DNA of 8,988 bases. Origin: JBEIUO01 sp964549785 (GTDB lineage: Bacteria > Planctomycetota > Phycisphaerae > Phycisphaerales > UBA1924). Below the pieces are notes generated by a model, which had not been told where the DNA came from, searched no databases, and was given only the letters and a program-made list of their open reading frames with translations. The translations under genes and the position numbers were made by a program. The stretch covers positions 1-8,988 of the forward strand of contig CAZJXA010000137.1 in assembly GCA_964549785.1 (NCBI GenBank), read 5' to 3'. Below are positions 1 through 6,773 of this stretch, one piece after another (position 1 is the first letter of the stretch; every line of letters starts with the position of its first letter).

Positions 1-1
1 G

Positions 2-592
2 CCCCGCCCCGATCCGGCGGAGCGGTACCGAAGTCCTTACTCCACCGGGGAGAAGGTCAAGCGTTTGCTTTGGGCGCTCGTCGAACGGACGCTCTTCCGC
101 CTCTCGTTCCCGACGTGGTACAACTATCGGGCGGCGCTCCTCCGCTGTTTCGGCGCTTCTGTGGGCCCGCGGAGCATGATCCGCCGTTCGGTTCGCTTCG
201 AGTGCCCTTGGAACTTTTCCTGCGGCGAGCGCTGCGCCATCGGGAACGACGCGGTCATCTATGCCTTGGGGCCAATTACCCTCGGCCACCGCGTGTCCAT
301 CAGCCAGTTCAGCCACCTCTGCGCCGGAACGCACGATTTCAGCGATCCGCTGCTCTCCTTGGTGCGGCCCGCGATCATCCTGAAAGACGACGCCTGGCTC
401 GGCGCCGACGCCTTCGTAGGCCCCGGCGTGACGCTGGAAACAGGTGCGCTCCTGGGTGCGCGGGCGTCGGCCTTCTCCGACCTGGCCGCGTGGACGATCA
501 ACGTCGGCAACCCGGCCCGGCCGGTCAAAGCCCGCCCTCGGATTGATCTCATCGCGGTTCGCGATGAAACCGGTCCGCCGCTCGGGGCTTGA
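2..592 (+). CDS. WcaF-type hexapeptide acyltransferase (5'-partial)
   Basis: Probable O-acetyltransferase of the left-handed beta-helix (hexapeptide repeat) superfamily, WcaF/colanic-acid type. Such enzymes move an acetyl group from acetyl-CoA to a sugar hydroxyl in the cytoplasm during surface polysaccharide synthesis. The frame is open to the left edge, and the first visible residues (ERYRSPYSTGEKVKRLLW) match the conserved N-terminal segment of the paralogue at 549-1154, so the true start lies outside the window. The TTG at 65 is not a convincing start. About 196 residues are visible. The GTHDFSDP segment carries the presumed catalytic His, followed by imperfect hexapeptide turns and a closing GNPARPVKARP. 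The hexapeptide pattern near the C-terminus (GARASAFSDLAAWTINVG) is looser than in the paralogue. The last 44 bases overlap, tail to tail, the 3' end of the convergent acyltransferase gene. The acceptor sugar cannot be told from sequence. Confidence 0.85.
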   Translation, partial: PRPDPAERYRSPYSTGEKVKRLLWALVERTLFRLSFPTWYNYRAALLRCFGASVGPRSMIRRSVRFECPWNFSCGERCAIGNDAVIYALGPITLGHRVSISQFSHLCAGTHDFSDPLLSLVRPAIILKDDAWLGADAFVGPGVTLETGALLGARASAFSDLAAWTINVGNPARPVKARPRIDLIAVRDETGPPLGA

Positions 593-1154
593 TCGGCCGG
601 CAAGGATTGCCGGCGCAAATCATCCAGTCGGGGGCGTCCTTTGCCACCACAGACCCCGCACCAATCACGGTTCCGTTGCCGATGGTTACACCAGGCAAAA
701 TGAGAGCTTTGGCTCCAACAAATGCCTCCTCCCCGATCGTGATATCCCCCACTAAGAGAGGGAGCATCGGATCCGCAAGATCGTGTGTGCCACCGCAGAG
801 GTACGCATACTGACTCACGACACACCTCGCCCCGAGTGTCACATGCCCGAGGTTGTAAACCTCGACGCCGGGCGCGATCGCCGCGCGATCATGCAGCGTC
901 AATTGCCACGGGATCTTGATGGTCGATGACGGATGGACAAACGGGGTGCCTTCGATGACGCACCCGAACGCGCGCAACCACATCAGTCGCCAACCATTCA
1001 TGAACTTGGGTGTGGGCCGCAGAAACAACCGCTCAACCACGATCCACAGTAACATCTTCACACGTTCCGCGACCGACCAGGGCGATGCGTATCTCCCCGA
1101 CTGCTGCGCGTTCTTTTGCCGCAGTCGCGATGGCGTTAATCTCGACGAATTCAT
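549..1154 (-). CDS. WcaF-type hexapeptide acyltransferase, last gene of minus operon
   Basis: Complete 201-residue O-acetyltransferase of the WcaF/hexapeptide family. It probably acetylates a sugar of the glycan built by the neighbouring enzymes. The N-terminal segment SGRYASPWSVAERVKMLLW (19-37) resembles the plus-strand acyltransferase at the left edge. Hexapeptide coils run from about residue 86. GGTHDLADP holds the presumed catalytic His124, and the end is canonical (GAGSVVAKDAPDW, then AGNPCRPIKPR). The ATG at 1154 overlaps the TGA of the upstream glycosyltransferase as ATGA. No Shine-Dalgarno is visible; instead a 5-bp hairpin (1156-1169) sits just upstream, so translation is probably coupled to the gene before it. 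It is the third gene of the methyltransferase-glycosyltransferase-acyltransferase operon. Family assignment is firm; substrate is unknown. Confidence 0.9.
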   Translation of the reverse strand: MNSSRLTPSRLRQKNAQQSGRYASPWSVAERVKMLLWIVVERLFLRPTPKFMNGWRLMWLRAFGCVIEGTPFVHPSSTIKIPWQLTLHDRAAIAPGVEVYNLGHVTLGARCVVSQYAYLCGGTHDLADPMLPLLVGDITIGEEAFVGAKALILPGVTIGNGTVIGAGSVVAKDAPDWMICAGNPCRPIKPRAADRFHREPR

Positions 1155-2323
1155 GGTTGAACGCTCAACAAGGAATGAAAGTCGCTCAAATACATCTCCG
1201 CTACTTGGTCATATCCGAACCGGCGGGCACCGACCGCGGCCAGATCCCCCATCCGTTTAGCCTTGTCTGGGTCTGCAATCAGAGATCTCAGGGCCTTGCA
1301 GAGGTGGTCAACCCTGTCCGCCGAGCGATGATCAAAGCAAATTCCGTCGACTCCGTCCGTCAGGTAGTCACGGAATTGTGGAATGGTTGAAACAACGGGA
1401 ACGAGACCCGTCGCCATCGCCTCCATGGGCGCGACGGGTTGGGCCTCCCCTTGCTCGGCGAGCGTCGGATAACAATAGAAACTTGCCGTTTGCAGGGCCA
1501 GCGCCAGTTGCCCGCGGTCGTAGATGGGCGCATCGATAGTGACTGGTGTGCCGCCCGCGAGCGCACGAAGTTGGGTCAGGTATTCGAGGCCGCCGCCGCC
1601 CCGGTCGACCGTACTCGGCCCCACGAGTCGCAATTTCAGATCCGGAAACTCACCATACAACCGGGTAAACGCCTCGACGAGGAGGTGGAGCCCCTTCTCG
1701 GGATGGATGCGCCCGGTAAACAAAATGGTTCGGCCAGCGGTGCCGGGTCGAAGCTCGCGTTGCACAGGCGGCTCAAAGAACCCCAGGTCAACCGGATTCG
1801 GAATCACCCGGACGGCAGCGGAGAGAGACGGGCGTTGCGCAACAATTGTTTCGGCAATCGCCGTCGATACCGCCGAAAGTCGCTGGACGCGATCGTACAA
1901 CCACATCTGACCCTTCGGAACACGTTGAACGTTCATCACCACGCGCCCCGCCCCGGGACGAAACGCCGCGACCAACGCCGGAAGCCAGAACGCATTCGTC
2001 ACACAAATGTCGGCCTTGGGCGCGAGGAAAAGCATGCGCAAAGAGAAAAGCATGTCCTTCACAAGATCAAGGTAGATATTTCGCCCTTGTTTCCAGCGAG
2101 TCGCTCGTACGGTTCGGACCCCCTCAGTCATCTCTTCTCGTTTGAGCCCGGGCCACGATCGGGATAATACCGTGACAGCGTGGCCGCGGCTTGCGAAATG
2201 CCGGCCCAAGTCTCCCCACACCCGTTCAACCGCACCGGGCGGACCGGGAGGTGTTGGGAACCACGGACCGGTGACAATGGTAATCGAGAACTTTCGCGGG
2301 TTTCCCGAGGAATCCCGACTCAT
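1151..2323 (-). CDS. GT4-family (GT-B fold) glycosyltransferase
   Basis: A 390-residue retaining glycosyltransferase of the GT4 type, expected to move a sugar from a nucleotide-sugar donor onto a growing surface glycan on the cytoplasmic side. The N-terminal Rossmann half has the glycine-rich acceptor-side loop (TPPGPPGAVERVWGDLGRHF, about residues 24-43). The C-terminal half has GRIHPEKG (204-211), with the Arg and Lys that usually contact donor phosphates, and an EX7E motif in EAQPVAPMEAMATG (E293 and E301). The frame stays open to an ATG at 2404, but I choose the ATG at 2323. That start forms an ATGA overlap with the methyltransferase stop, has GGAG five bases upstream, and begins just before the first beta strand (KFSITIVTG); the longer version would overlap the upstream gene by 85 bases. 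It is the middle gene of the operon. Sampled GC is low for this window (26/60 in the line at 2041), suggesting transfer. Donor and acceptor are not determinable. Confidence 0.9.
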   Translation of the reverse strand: MSRDSSGNPRKFSITIVTGPWFPTPPGPPGAVERVWGDLGRHFASRGHAVTVLSRSWPGLKREEMTEGVRTVRATRWKQGRNIYLDLVKDMLFSLRMLFLAPKADICVTNAFWLPALVAAFRPGAGRVVMNVQRVPKGQMWLYDRVQRLSAVSTAIAETIVAQRPSLSAAVRVIPNPVDLGFFEPPVQRELRPGTAGRTILFTGRIHPEKGLHLLVEAFTRLYGEFPDLKLRLVGPSTVDRGGGGLEYLTQLRALAGGTPVTIDAPIYDRGQLALALQTASFYCYPTLAEQGEAQPVAPMEAMATGLVPVVSTIPQFRDYLTDGVDGICFDHRSADRVDHLCKALRSLIADPDKAKRMGDLAAVGARRFGYDQVAEMYLSDFHSLLSVQP

Positions 2324-2982
2324 GCTTTCTCCACAACCATGAGATTGTTCGTCGGAAACAGCACATCCCTTAAACCCAGTTGCGACCCACAAGTTCCGCT
2401 CCATCGCCCTACTAATCCGGCCTTCTCACAGAGTTTCCCCAGTGAATCGAGCGTGAAAAAACGGATGTGGGGATACTCCGGATCGAAGTGCCTCTCGAAG
2501 CAGAAGAGTGCGATCGCAAGATTCTTGAGCCGGCCGTGCGCCGGCGTCGTCGCTAACAGTATGCCACCGGGCTTCAGGACCCGACAGATCTCGCGGAGCA
2601 CGTCGAGCGGCGAGAAAAGATGCTCAAGCACTTCCGAGCACCAAACGACATCAAACGTATCCGACTCAAATGGGAACGCCGTCGTCAGATCGTGCGTTCG
2701 GAAATCACCGGTTGGATTGCGCTTCGATGCCAAGTCGACCGCCACGGGAGAAAGATCCATCCCGGACGCGCGGCAACCCAATCGGATCAGGTTGCTGGTA
2801 AAGTATCCGTCACCGCACCCGACATCGAGAGCCCGCGGCTGCGGCCTCGCGGAATCAACCACCCACTTCGTCATGAATTCGACAAAGTTCTTGCTGTATC
2901 CGGGGTTGCCGCCTCCGTAAGTGCCTGCGACATCGGCCCACCGGCGGTCGTATTCTGCCTGCTCGTTCTCCCGCTCCGCCAT
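2320..2982 (-). CDS. Class I SAM-dependent methyltransferase
   Basis: A 220-residue Rossmann-fold methyltransferase of the Methyltransf_11/UbiE-like type. Motif I, LDVGCGDG (52-59), binds S-adenosylmethionine. GMDLSP (74-79) carries the acidic residue that usually binds the ribose. SEVLEHL (116-122) is the motif IV/post-IV region, and LKPGG (136-140) is the typical motif before strand 5. As the first gene of an operon with a glycosyltransferase and an acyltransferase, it probably methylates a sugar or lipid carrier intermediate, but the family also includes quinone and small-molecule methylases. The ATG at 2982 is chosen because GGAG lies seven bases upstream; an in-frame TTG at 3006 is less likely. 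The stop overlaps the next gene's start as ATGA. Family firm, substrate unknown. Confidence 0.88.
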   Translation of the reverse strand: MAERENEQAEYDRRWADVAGTYGGGNPGYSKNFVEFMTKWVVDSARPQPRALDVGCGDGYFTSNLIRLGCRASGMDLSPVAVDLASKRNPTGDFRTHDLTTAFPFESDTFDVVWCSEVLEHLFSPLDVLREICRVLKPGGILLATTPAHGRLKNLAIALFCFERHFDPEYPHIRFFTLDSLGKLCEKAGLVGRWSGTCGSQLGLRDVLFPTNNLMVVEKA

Positions 2983-3271
2983 TCGCGTACTCCAGATCAA
3001 TTCCAAACACCTGCCACATCGGAACCGACGCCCTTCACATCGGCGTTCGCAGAAAGGAAAGGTAGTCTAAAACATCAGCGCCGTCCTCAACTGGGAGTTG
3101 AGGGCGACAGTGTTTCCTCCAACTTCACGGCTGAATCTTCCTGTGTTGCCCGAGCGCGGCAATCTACGACCGCTCAGGCCCGCGAATACTCTCCCCAACC
3201 TGAGACAGGGCATCCACCGAACCGTGCTCCGAGCGGTGCCTCTGGGAGGGGAACTCGACGACCGACGCCAT
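2983..3271. promoter_or_regulatory. Divergent intergenic region with palindrome and direct repeat
   Basis: This 289-base region separates the minus operon from the plus-strand glycosyltransferase and should hold both promoters. It contains a palindrome, CCTCAACT-GGG-AGTTGAGG (3085-3103), which extends through a T/G pair to 3082-3106. It also contains a direct repeat, CACATCGG, at 3015 and 3036, 21 bases apart, in the leader of the methyltransferase. A weak minus-strand -10 candidate is TAGACT (3069-3064), with TTGAGG 15 bases upstream inside the palindrome. No convincing promoter is seen for the plus gene. Function is inferred only from position. Confidence 0.4.
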
Positions 3272-4459
3272 ATGCGGATCACCCATTACCTTGAATCTCT
3301 CGATACCAAAGTTGGTGGTCCCGTTCGAGCGACACTCGACCTGACGTCCGCTCTTGCCGCCCGTGGCCACGAAGTCGTGTACGTCACGAAGGACGACACG
3401 AGCGCTCCGATTTTGTCGAAAGGCCTTCTGAGCGATGCCCGCCCGGGCCGCGTTGTAGTTGTACAGATCTTGCCCGGCAATGGACTTATCCTTGGCTCGG
3501 GACCGGCGTGGCACGCGTGCCGGGAAGCGATCGCGCGATCAGACGCGGTTCATGTTCACGGTATCTGGAAGCTCGAGAACGTCGCTCTTTGCCGCGAAGC
3601 GTCACGCAACCGCGTCCCCTACTTCGTCAGCCTCCGGGGCATGCTGGACGACTGGAGCGTGGCGCAGAAGCCGCTGAAGAAGAGGTTGTTCCATGCCGCG
3701 GTGGGGAGGCGCCACTTGGAGCTCGCGGCGGCCGTTCACTGCACGGCCCAGGGGGAACTCGACCAATCGGGAAAGTGGTTTCCCGGCGGGCGGGGCGTGG
3801 TCATCCCCAATCTCCTTGACCTTGATCCGTTCCGATCGCCGCCCGGAACGGGGCGGGCGCAGCGGGCCTTTCCCGTACTGACGAACGGGCGGCCCAGCGT
3901 GCTGTTCCTGAGCCGCATCCACTACAAAAAGGGTGTGGATGTGCTGATCGACGCCGCGGCGATTCTGAAGTCCCGCGGCGTACCGTGCAACATGATCATT
4001 GCGGGGACGGGTGATGATGGGTACGTCGCGGAGATGAAGGCACGGGCCGCGGGCGCCCGGCTGGCCGACGATGTGGTCTTTGTCGGCCACCTCGACGGCG
4101 ATGCAAAACTGTCGCTGTACCAGGCGTGCCAACTCTTCGCGCTGCCGACGAGTCAGGAGAACTTCGGGTTCGTTTTCCCGGAGGCCCTGGCGAGCGGGAC
4201 CCCGGTGATCACCACCAAGGGCGTGGATATCTGGCCGGAGTTATTGTCGAGCGGAGCCGCGTCGATCGTCGATCGCACTCCCGGCGCGTTCGCGGACGAG
4301 ATCCAGCGGCTGCTCGGGGATGAGACCGCCCGGCTGGGGATGGCGGAGAAGGCGCGGCCGTATGTGTTCCGTGCGTTCGATGAGAACGCCCTGCTCGACC
4401 AGTACGAGGCGATGTACTCGGCCGGGCTGGCGCGGCGAGGACCGCCGCAGCTGTCCTGA
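3272..4459 (+). CDS. GT4-family glycosyltransferase
   Basis: A 395-residue GT-B glycosyltransferase, GT4 type, likely cytoplasmic and acting in surface polysaccharide assembly. The N-terminal acceptor domain has the glycine loop KVGGPVRA (13-20) and the HVHGIWKLEN segment (94-103). FVSLRGMLDDW (118-128) corresponds to the usual HGML/RGML stretch of one GT4 subgroup. In the C-terminal donor domain, SRIHYKKG (214-221) supplies the phosphate-binding Arg/Lys, and EX7E falls in ENFGFVFPE (E296 and E304). The frame is open from 3098, but homologous sequence begins at MRITHYLES, so ATG 3272 is chosen; the 58 residues before it look like non-coding translation. The nearest purine tract (GGAGGGG, 3244-3250) is about 21 bases away, so no good Shine-Dalgarno decides the start. 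Sampled GC (42/60 at 4321) is far higher than in the minus operon. It ends two bases from the convergent peptidase gene. Confidence 0.9.
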   Translation: MRITHYLESLDTKVGGPVRATLDLTSALAARGHEVVYVTKDDTSAPILSKGLLSDARPGRVVVVQILPGNGLILGSGPAWHACREAIARSDAVHVHGIWKLENVALCREASRNRVPYFVSLRGMLDDWSVAQKPLKKRLFHAAVGRRHLELAAAVHCTAQGELDQSGKWFPGGRGVVIPNLLDLDPFRSPPGTGRAQRAFPVLTNGRPSVLFLSRIHYKKGVDVLIDAAAILKSRGVPCNMIIAGTGDDGYVAEMKARAAGARLADDVVFVGHLDGDAKLSLYQACQLFALPTSQENFGFVFPEALASGTPVITTKGVDIWPELLSSGAASIVDRTPGAFADEIQRLLGDETARLGMAEKARPYVFRAFDENALLDQYEAMYSAGLARRGPPQLS

Positions 4460-4461
4460 AC

Positions 4462-5670
4462 CTATTCGCCTTTCTCCGGGTCCGCGAGCGGGACCTCCGG
4501 CTGCTCCGGCCCGGAAGGCGGGTTCACGATTCCGCTCTCCGCGAGCGTCACGACCGCCGCCCGGATGCCCTTCACGGCGAGCGTGAAGCGGGCGGCATCG
4601 ATCGTCTCGGGTGTGTCCGTAGGTTTGTGGTAGTTGGGATTGCGGTAGTTGGAGGTGTCGGTGATCATCACAGCCGGGATGTCAGCCATCATGAACGGGG
4701 CGTGGTCGGAGCGGTAGAGATCGGGGATGGGGAAGGGGAAAAAATCGGCCCGGAGGAGGGGGAGCTCGGGGACGGCGACGGCCATGGCGTCGGCCAGCGG
4801 GCCTGAGAAGTGGCGGTGCTTCTGGAGCCCGGTGATGGCGAGGAAGTCACCGACGGTCGGGAGTTTCAGGCCTGCGGCGAGTTTCTCCAGACCGGGCGGG
4901 GTGGCTTGGCTTCCTTCCTCAGTGCTGAAGTACCCGATCATCTCCAGACTCATCATGCCGATGATGCGTTCGGCGGCGGGGGAGGCCTTCCACTCGCGCA
5001 GGTAGTGCTTGGCACCGAAGAGACCGGTTTCTTCGAGCGAGAAGAAGACCAGGCGAACGGTGCGGCGGGGCTTGGAATCGTGCAGGGTGCGGGCGAGTTC
5101 GAGGAGTGCCGCGGTTCCCGTGCCGTTGTCGTCGGCCCCGGGGGTGTTATCTACGGAGTCGAAATGGGCCCCGACGAGCAGCACTTCGTTCGGGTGTTCG
5201 GTGCCGGCGATGTCGACGATGAAGTTCCGGGTCTTGACGGTTTCGGGTTCGTCAACATGCGGTGCTTCAGGGATCGCGCCCGCCCCAGGGCTGCGCCAGC
5301 GCTTCTTGGGGATCGGGGCCTCGAAGGGTTGCTCCGTGACGCTGTAGCCGAAGCCCTTCAGCGTGGCGAGCACGAGTTCCTCGGTCTGTAGGAGGGCGGC
5401 GCGGTTGGCGTTCGGGCCCCACGCGGAGCGGTTGGCGGGCAGCGACCGCAGAGTCTCCATGAGGCGATCTTGGCTGACGTCCGTCGCATCGGTTTGTGGT
5501 TCTTCCGTCGGACCTGCGGAGACCACGCCAGACTTCACCCCGGGCTCGCGATTTCTGGCGTGGACCGTCATCGCCAGTAGGGCTGACGTCGCGGCGAGGA
5601 GGAGGAGCACCACCCAAGCTCTAGGGCCGCCGGTCGTTCGATGCCCGGAGGCAAATTCGGGGTTCGTCAT
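4462..5670 (-). CDS. M28-family zinc aminopeptidase, exported or membrane-anchored
   Basis: A 402-residue metallopeptidase of family M28 with two co-catalytic zinc ions, predicted to remove N-terminal amino acids from peptides outside the cytoplasmic membrane. A hydrophobic stretch at 18-38 (AWVVLLLLAATSALLAM) is a signal peptide or anchor, followed by a low-complexity linker to about 65. Expected metal and catalytic residues are H169 in GAHFDSVD, D181 in GADDNGTG, E213/E214 in SLEETG, E243 in SLEMIGYF and H348 in NPNYHKPTDTPETID. E243 replaces the Asp found in many M28 enzymes, as in a known sub-branch. No PA domain is inserted. The ATG at 5670 overlaps the kinase stop as ATGA and has GGAG seven bases upstream, so it is probably translated from the same message. 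Family and zinc site are firm; the physiological peptide is unknown. Confidence 0.92.
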   Translation of the reverse strand: MTNPEFASGHRTTGGPRAWVVLLLLAATSALLAMTVHARNREPGVKSGVVSAGPTEEPQTDATDVSQDRLMETLRSLPANRSAWGPNANRAALLQTEELVLATLKGFGYSVTEQPFEAPIPKKRWRSPGAGAIPEAPHVDEPETVKTRNFIVDIAGTEHPNEVLLVGAHFDSVDNTPGADDNGTGTAALLELARTLHDSKPRRTVRLVFFSLEETGLFGAKHYLREWKASPAAERIIGMMSLEMIGYFSTEEGSQATPPGLEKLAAGLKLPTVGDFLAITGLQKHRHFSGPLADAMAVAVPELPLLRADFFPFPIPDLYRSDHAPFMMADIPAVMITDTSNYRNPNYHKPTDTPETIDAARFTLAVKGIRAAVVTLAESGIVNPPSGPEQPEVPLADPEKGE

Positions 5671-6635
5671 CTCTTTTCTCCGGACCGCTCCATCGCGATC
5701 ATGGCCGCGCCGAAGACGCCGGCGTTGTCGGCGAGTTGGCTGGCGACTACCTCAACTTTGCGGCAGAGTTCGGGGAAGACGTGGTCCCGGACCGACTTCT
5801 GCACGCGTTCGACGAACGGCTTGCCGACGGCTTCGGTGAGGCCGCCGCCCAGAACGACCCGTTCGAGCGACAGCAATGTGACGGCGTTCGCGATGGCGAT
5901 CCCCAGCAATTCGGCGGTGTGGTCGATGACTTCAACGACGAGCCGGTCACCCGCGAGGTAGTGCTTGCCCAACGAGCGGCTCTTGATGGATTCGAGATCA
6001 TCGCCGACGTCCTCGACGATCCGGCTCTTGGCGTTGCTGCGGATGAGCCGTATCAGGCGGTCGACGACGGAGGTTCGGGAGCAGTTGTTTTCGAGGGTGC
6101 GGTTGCCGCGGGGCTGACCGGGGAAGAGGATGGTGTGGCCGATCTCACCGGCGGAGAAGAAGTGGCCGTAGTGGAGTTTGCCATTGAGGATGAGGCCTCC
6201 GCCGATGCCGGTGCCGACCCAGGCGCCGAGAAGGTTTAAAGAACCTTTGCCGGCCCCGAGTTTGTTCTCGCCGTAGACGGCGACATTGACGTCGTTATCG
6301 AGCCAGGTGCGGACGCGGAGGCGCTTGGTGAGGATGTCGGCGATCGGGACGTTGTCCCACCGGAGGTTGACGGCCTCAACCACGACGCCCTTGAACGGAT
6401 CGACGACGCCCGGGGCACCGATGCCGATTCCGCCGACGTCCTGGAGCCGCACGCCGCTCCGCTCGCACGCTTCTTCGATGCCGGAGATGATGCGGAGGAA
6501 GATCGCCTCGGGGCCCTCTTCCGCCTTGGTTTTGCGTTTGGCCGGCGCAAGGAGTTTGAGGTCGTGCGAAACGACCCCGATCTGCATGTTGGTGCCGCCG
6601 AGGTCGATGCCGATGAAGGGTTTGGTCGAACGCAT
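5667..6635 (-). CDS. ROK-family sugar kinase (glucokinase-like), atypical zinc motif
   Basis: A 322-residue cytoplasmic kinase of the ROK family (actin-like ATPase fold), likely phosphorylating glucose or a related (N-acyl)hexose with ATP. IGIDLGGTN (8-16) is the phosphate-1 loop. GIGAPG (71-76) and LDNDVN (112-117, catalytic Asp115) are the sugar-binding and catalytic parts. GTGIGGGLILNG (142-153) is the phosphate-2 region, and EIGHT (164-168) supplies the usual sugar/zinc-binding Glu and His. The CxCGxxGC zinc motif expected after it is absent; the equivalent stretch is FPGQPRGNRTLENNCSR, with one unrelated Cys. LGGGL near 262-266 is the adenosine site. No helix-turn-helix is present, so it is an enzyme, not a repressor. 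ATG 6635 is preferred over a GTG at 6656. No Shine-Dalgarno is visible, and a TACACT (6649-6644) lies so close that a leaderless message is possible. Confidence 0.88.
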   Translation of the reverse strand: MRSTKPFIGIDLGGTNMQIGVVSHDLKLLAPAKRKTKAEEGPEAIFLRIISGIEEACERSGVRLQDVGGIGIGAPGVVDPFKGVVVEAVNLRWDNVPIADILTKRLRVRTWLDNDVNVAVYGENKLGAGKGSLNLLGAWVGTGIGGGLILNGKLHYGHFFSAGEIGHTILFPGQPRGNRTLENNCSRTSVVDRLIRLIRSNAKSRIVEDVGDDLESIKSRSLGKHYLAGDRLVVEVIDHTAELLGIAIANAVTLLSLERVVLGGGLTEAVGKPFVERVQKSVRDHVFPELCRKVEVVASQLADNAGVFGAAMIAMERSGEKR

Positions 6636-6773
6636 GGGGAGCAAGTGTACTGGCACCGGCCGCCGGGGGTCCGGGACGGAATTCTTGAAAGATTCTTGCC
6701 TCGGACCGTGACCGGGGGTCGCGGATGTCGTTGTAAGAGTGCCGACGTAGACCGATCAACGAAAGAGCCTGCC
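6636..6773. other. Divergent spacer between kinase and small ORF
   Basis: This 138-base spacer should hold promoters for the kinase (minus) and the small plus-strand ORF. It contains a direct repeat, ATTCTTG twice around AAAG (6681-6698), and an 8-bp inverted repeat, CCGTGACC-GGG-GGTCGCGG (6706-6724), with one T/G pair. No good -35/-10 pair is seen on the plus strand. On the minus strand, TACACT (6649-6644) is a lone -10 candidate. Confidence 0.35.

Noticed and set aside
2324..2404. Longer glycosyltransferase starting at 2404
   Set aside because: It would overlap the methyltransferase by 85 bases. The ATG at 2323 has a good GGAG and forms an ATGA junction.
3098..3271. N-terminal extension of the plus glycosyltransferase
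   Set aside because: The extra 58 residues have no family resemblance, and the canonical first strand begins at MRITHYLES (3272).
4727..5839. Long plus-strand frames opposite the peptidase and kinase
   Set aside because: They are antisense shadows in high-GC DNA. The minus frames carry complete, ordered catalytic motifs.
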